DNA from: Halorubrum californiense DSM 19288
Lineage (GTDB): Archaea; Halobacteriota; Halobacteria; Halobacteriales; Haloferacaceae
Assembly (NCBI RefSeq): GCF_000336875.1
Contig: NZ_AOJK01000063.1
Span: forward strand, 84,074-123,415
Length of the DNA: 39,342 bases
Direction of reading: 5' to 3'
Shown here one piece after another: positions 39,264-39,342 of this stretch (position 1 is its first letter; the number at the start of each line of letters is the position of its first letter). Made by a program: the position numbers and the translations under genes. The notes beneath the pieces are model-generated. The model searched no databases, had not been told where the DNA came from, and worked only from the letters and a program-made list of their open reading frames with translations.

Positions 39264-39342
39264 TCCGGAAGACGTTCCTGCTCGCTTCGCTGCGCGGGCT
39301 GCGACTTCCGTGCTCCCGCTCGCTTCGCTCGCGGGAACGCAC
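39264..39342. other. GC-rich palindromic sequence at window end
   Basis: Short imperfect palindromes CGGAAG...CTTCCG and CCCGCTCGCTTCGCTCGCGGG follow copy B directly. The second resembles CCCGCTCGCTATCGCTCGCGGG near the tRNA-Phe duplicates (28858-28880 and 28943-28965), so this is a recurring small palindrome in the genome. The window stops here. Confidence 0.4.

Overview
The window is about 39 kb of GC-rich (roughly two-thirds G+C) chromosomal DNA from an extreme halophilic archaeon, most like Halorubrum or a close relative. The evidence is an acidic proteome, archaeal-type genes (ribosomal protein L10e, FAU-1, NucS, a PUA protein, a Ski2-like helicase), tRNAs without encoded CCA, and many genes with a TATA-like box about 25-30 nt before the start codon, which implies leaderless mRNAs. 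Genus is an inference from overall feel, not from a search.

Layout. 1-520: the first 173 codons of a haloarchaeal tyrosine integrase, cut by the window edge. 670-3340: an exported protein, a small membrane protein, and a VOC dioxygenase/carboxylesterase pair resembling bacterial quinone-detoxification pairs. 3433-11405 (minus): a tightly packed four-gene operon of two PrkA kinases, a DUF444/YeaH von Willebrand protein and SpoVR, the archaeal form of the bacterial yeaG-yeaH-ycgB stress module. 11885-16152: DUF1028 protein, an endonuclease/phosphatase-fold enzyme, a PUA RNA-binding protein, a membrane-anchored 2Fe-2S ferredoxin, a membrane protein and a NifU-domain protein. 16201-18214: a broken GH97 glycosidase gene with a Tat signal. 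18319-25564: FAU-1 and partner, a PrsW-like protease, a ROK sugar kinase, a universal stress protein, zinc-ribbon and conserved haloarchaeal proteins, a second ferredoxin and a cold-shock protein. 25777-28724: membrane protein, APH-like kinase, HAD phosphatase and two small zinc proteins. 28761-32364: an island-like stretch bounded by tRNA-Phe (with two duplicated 3' ends) and tRNA-Pro, holding a beta carbonic anhydrase, a solitary cytosine-5 DNA methyltransferase and an AT-richer block with a tandem-repeat protein and a truncated gene. 32415-38849: helicase, L10e, NucS, a 49-residue membrane protein, AhcY and an acidic surface protein.

The strongest non-gene signal is a ~127-bp repeat present twice (13636-13762 and 39138-39263). 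Its 18-bp inverted arms differ between copies but match within each copy, and its central part lies in opposite orientation in the two copies while the outer flanks keep the same orientation. Other points for follow-up are the tRNA-Phe 3'-end array, the GH97 gene with an in-frame internal deletion plus two G-run frameshifts, the tandem nuclease-like protein beside tRNA-Pro, and several perfect palindromes at promoters. I found no CRISPR array, rRNA or complete insertion sequence.
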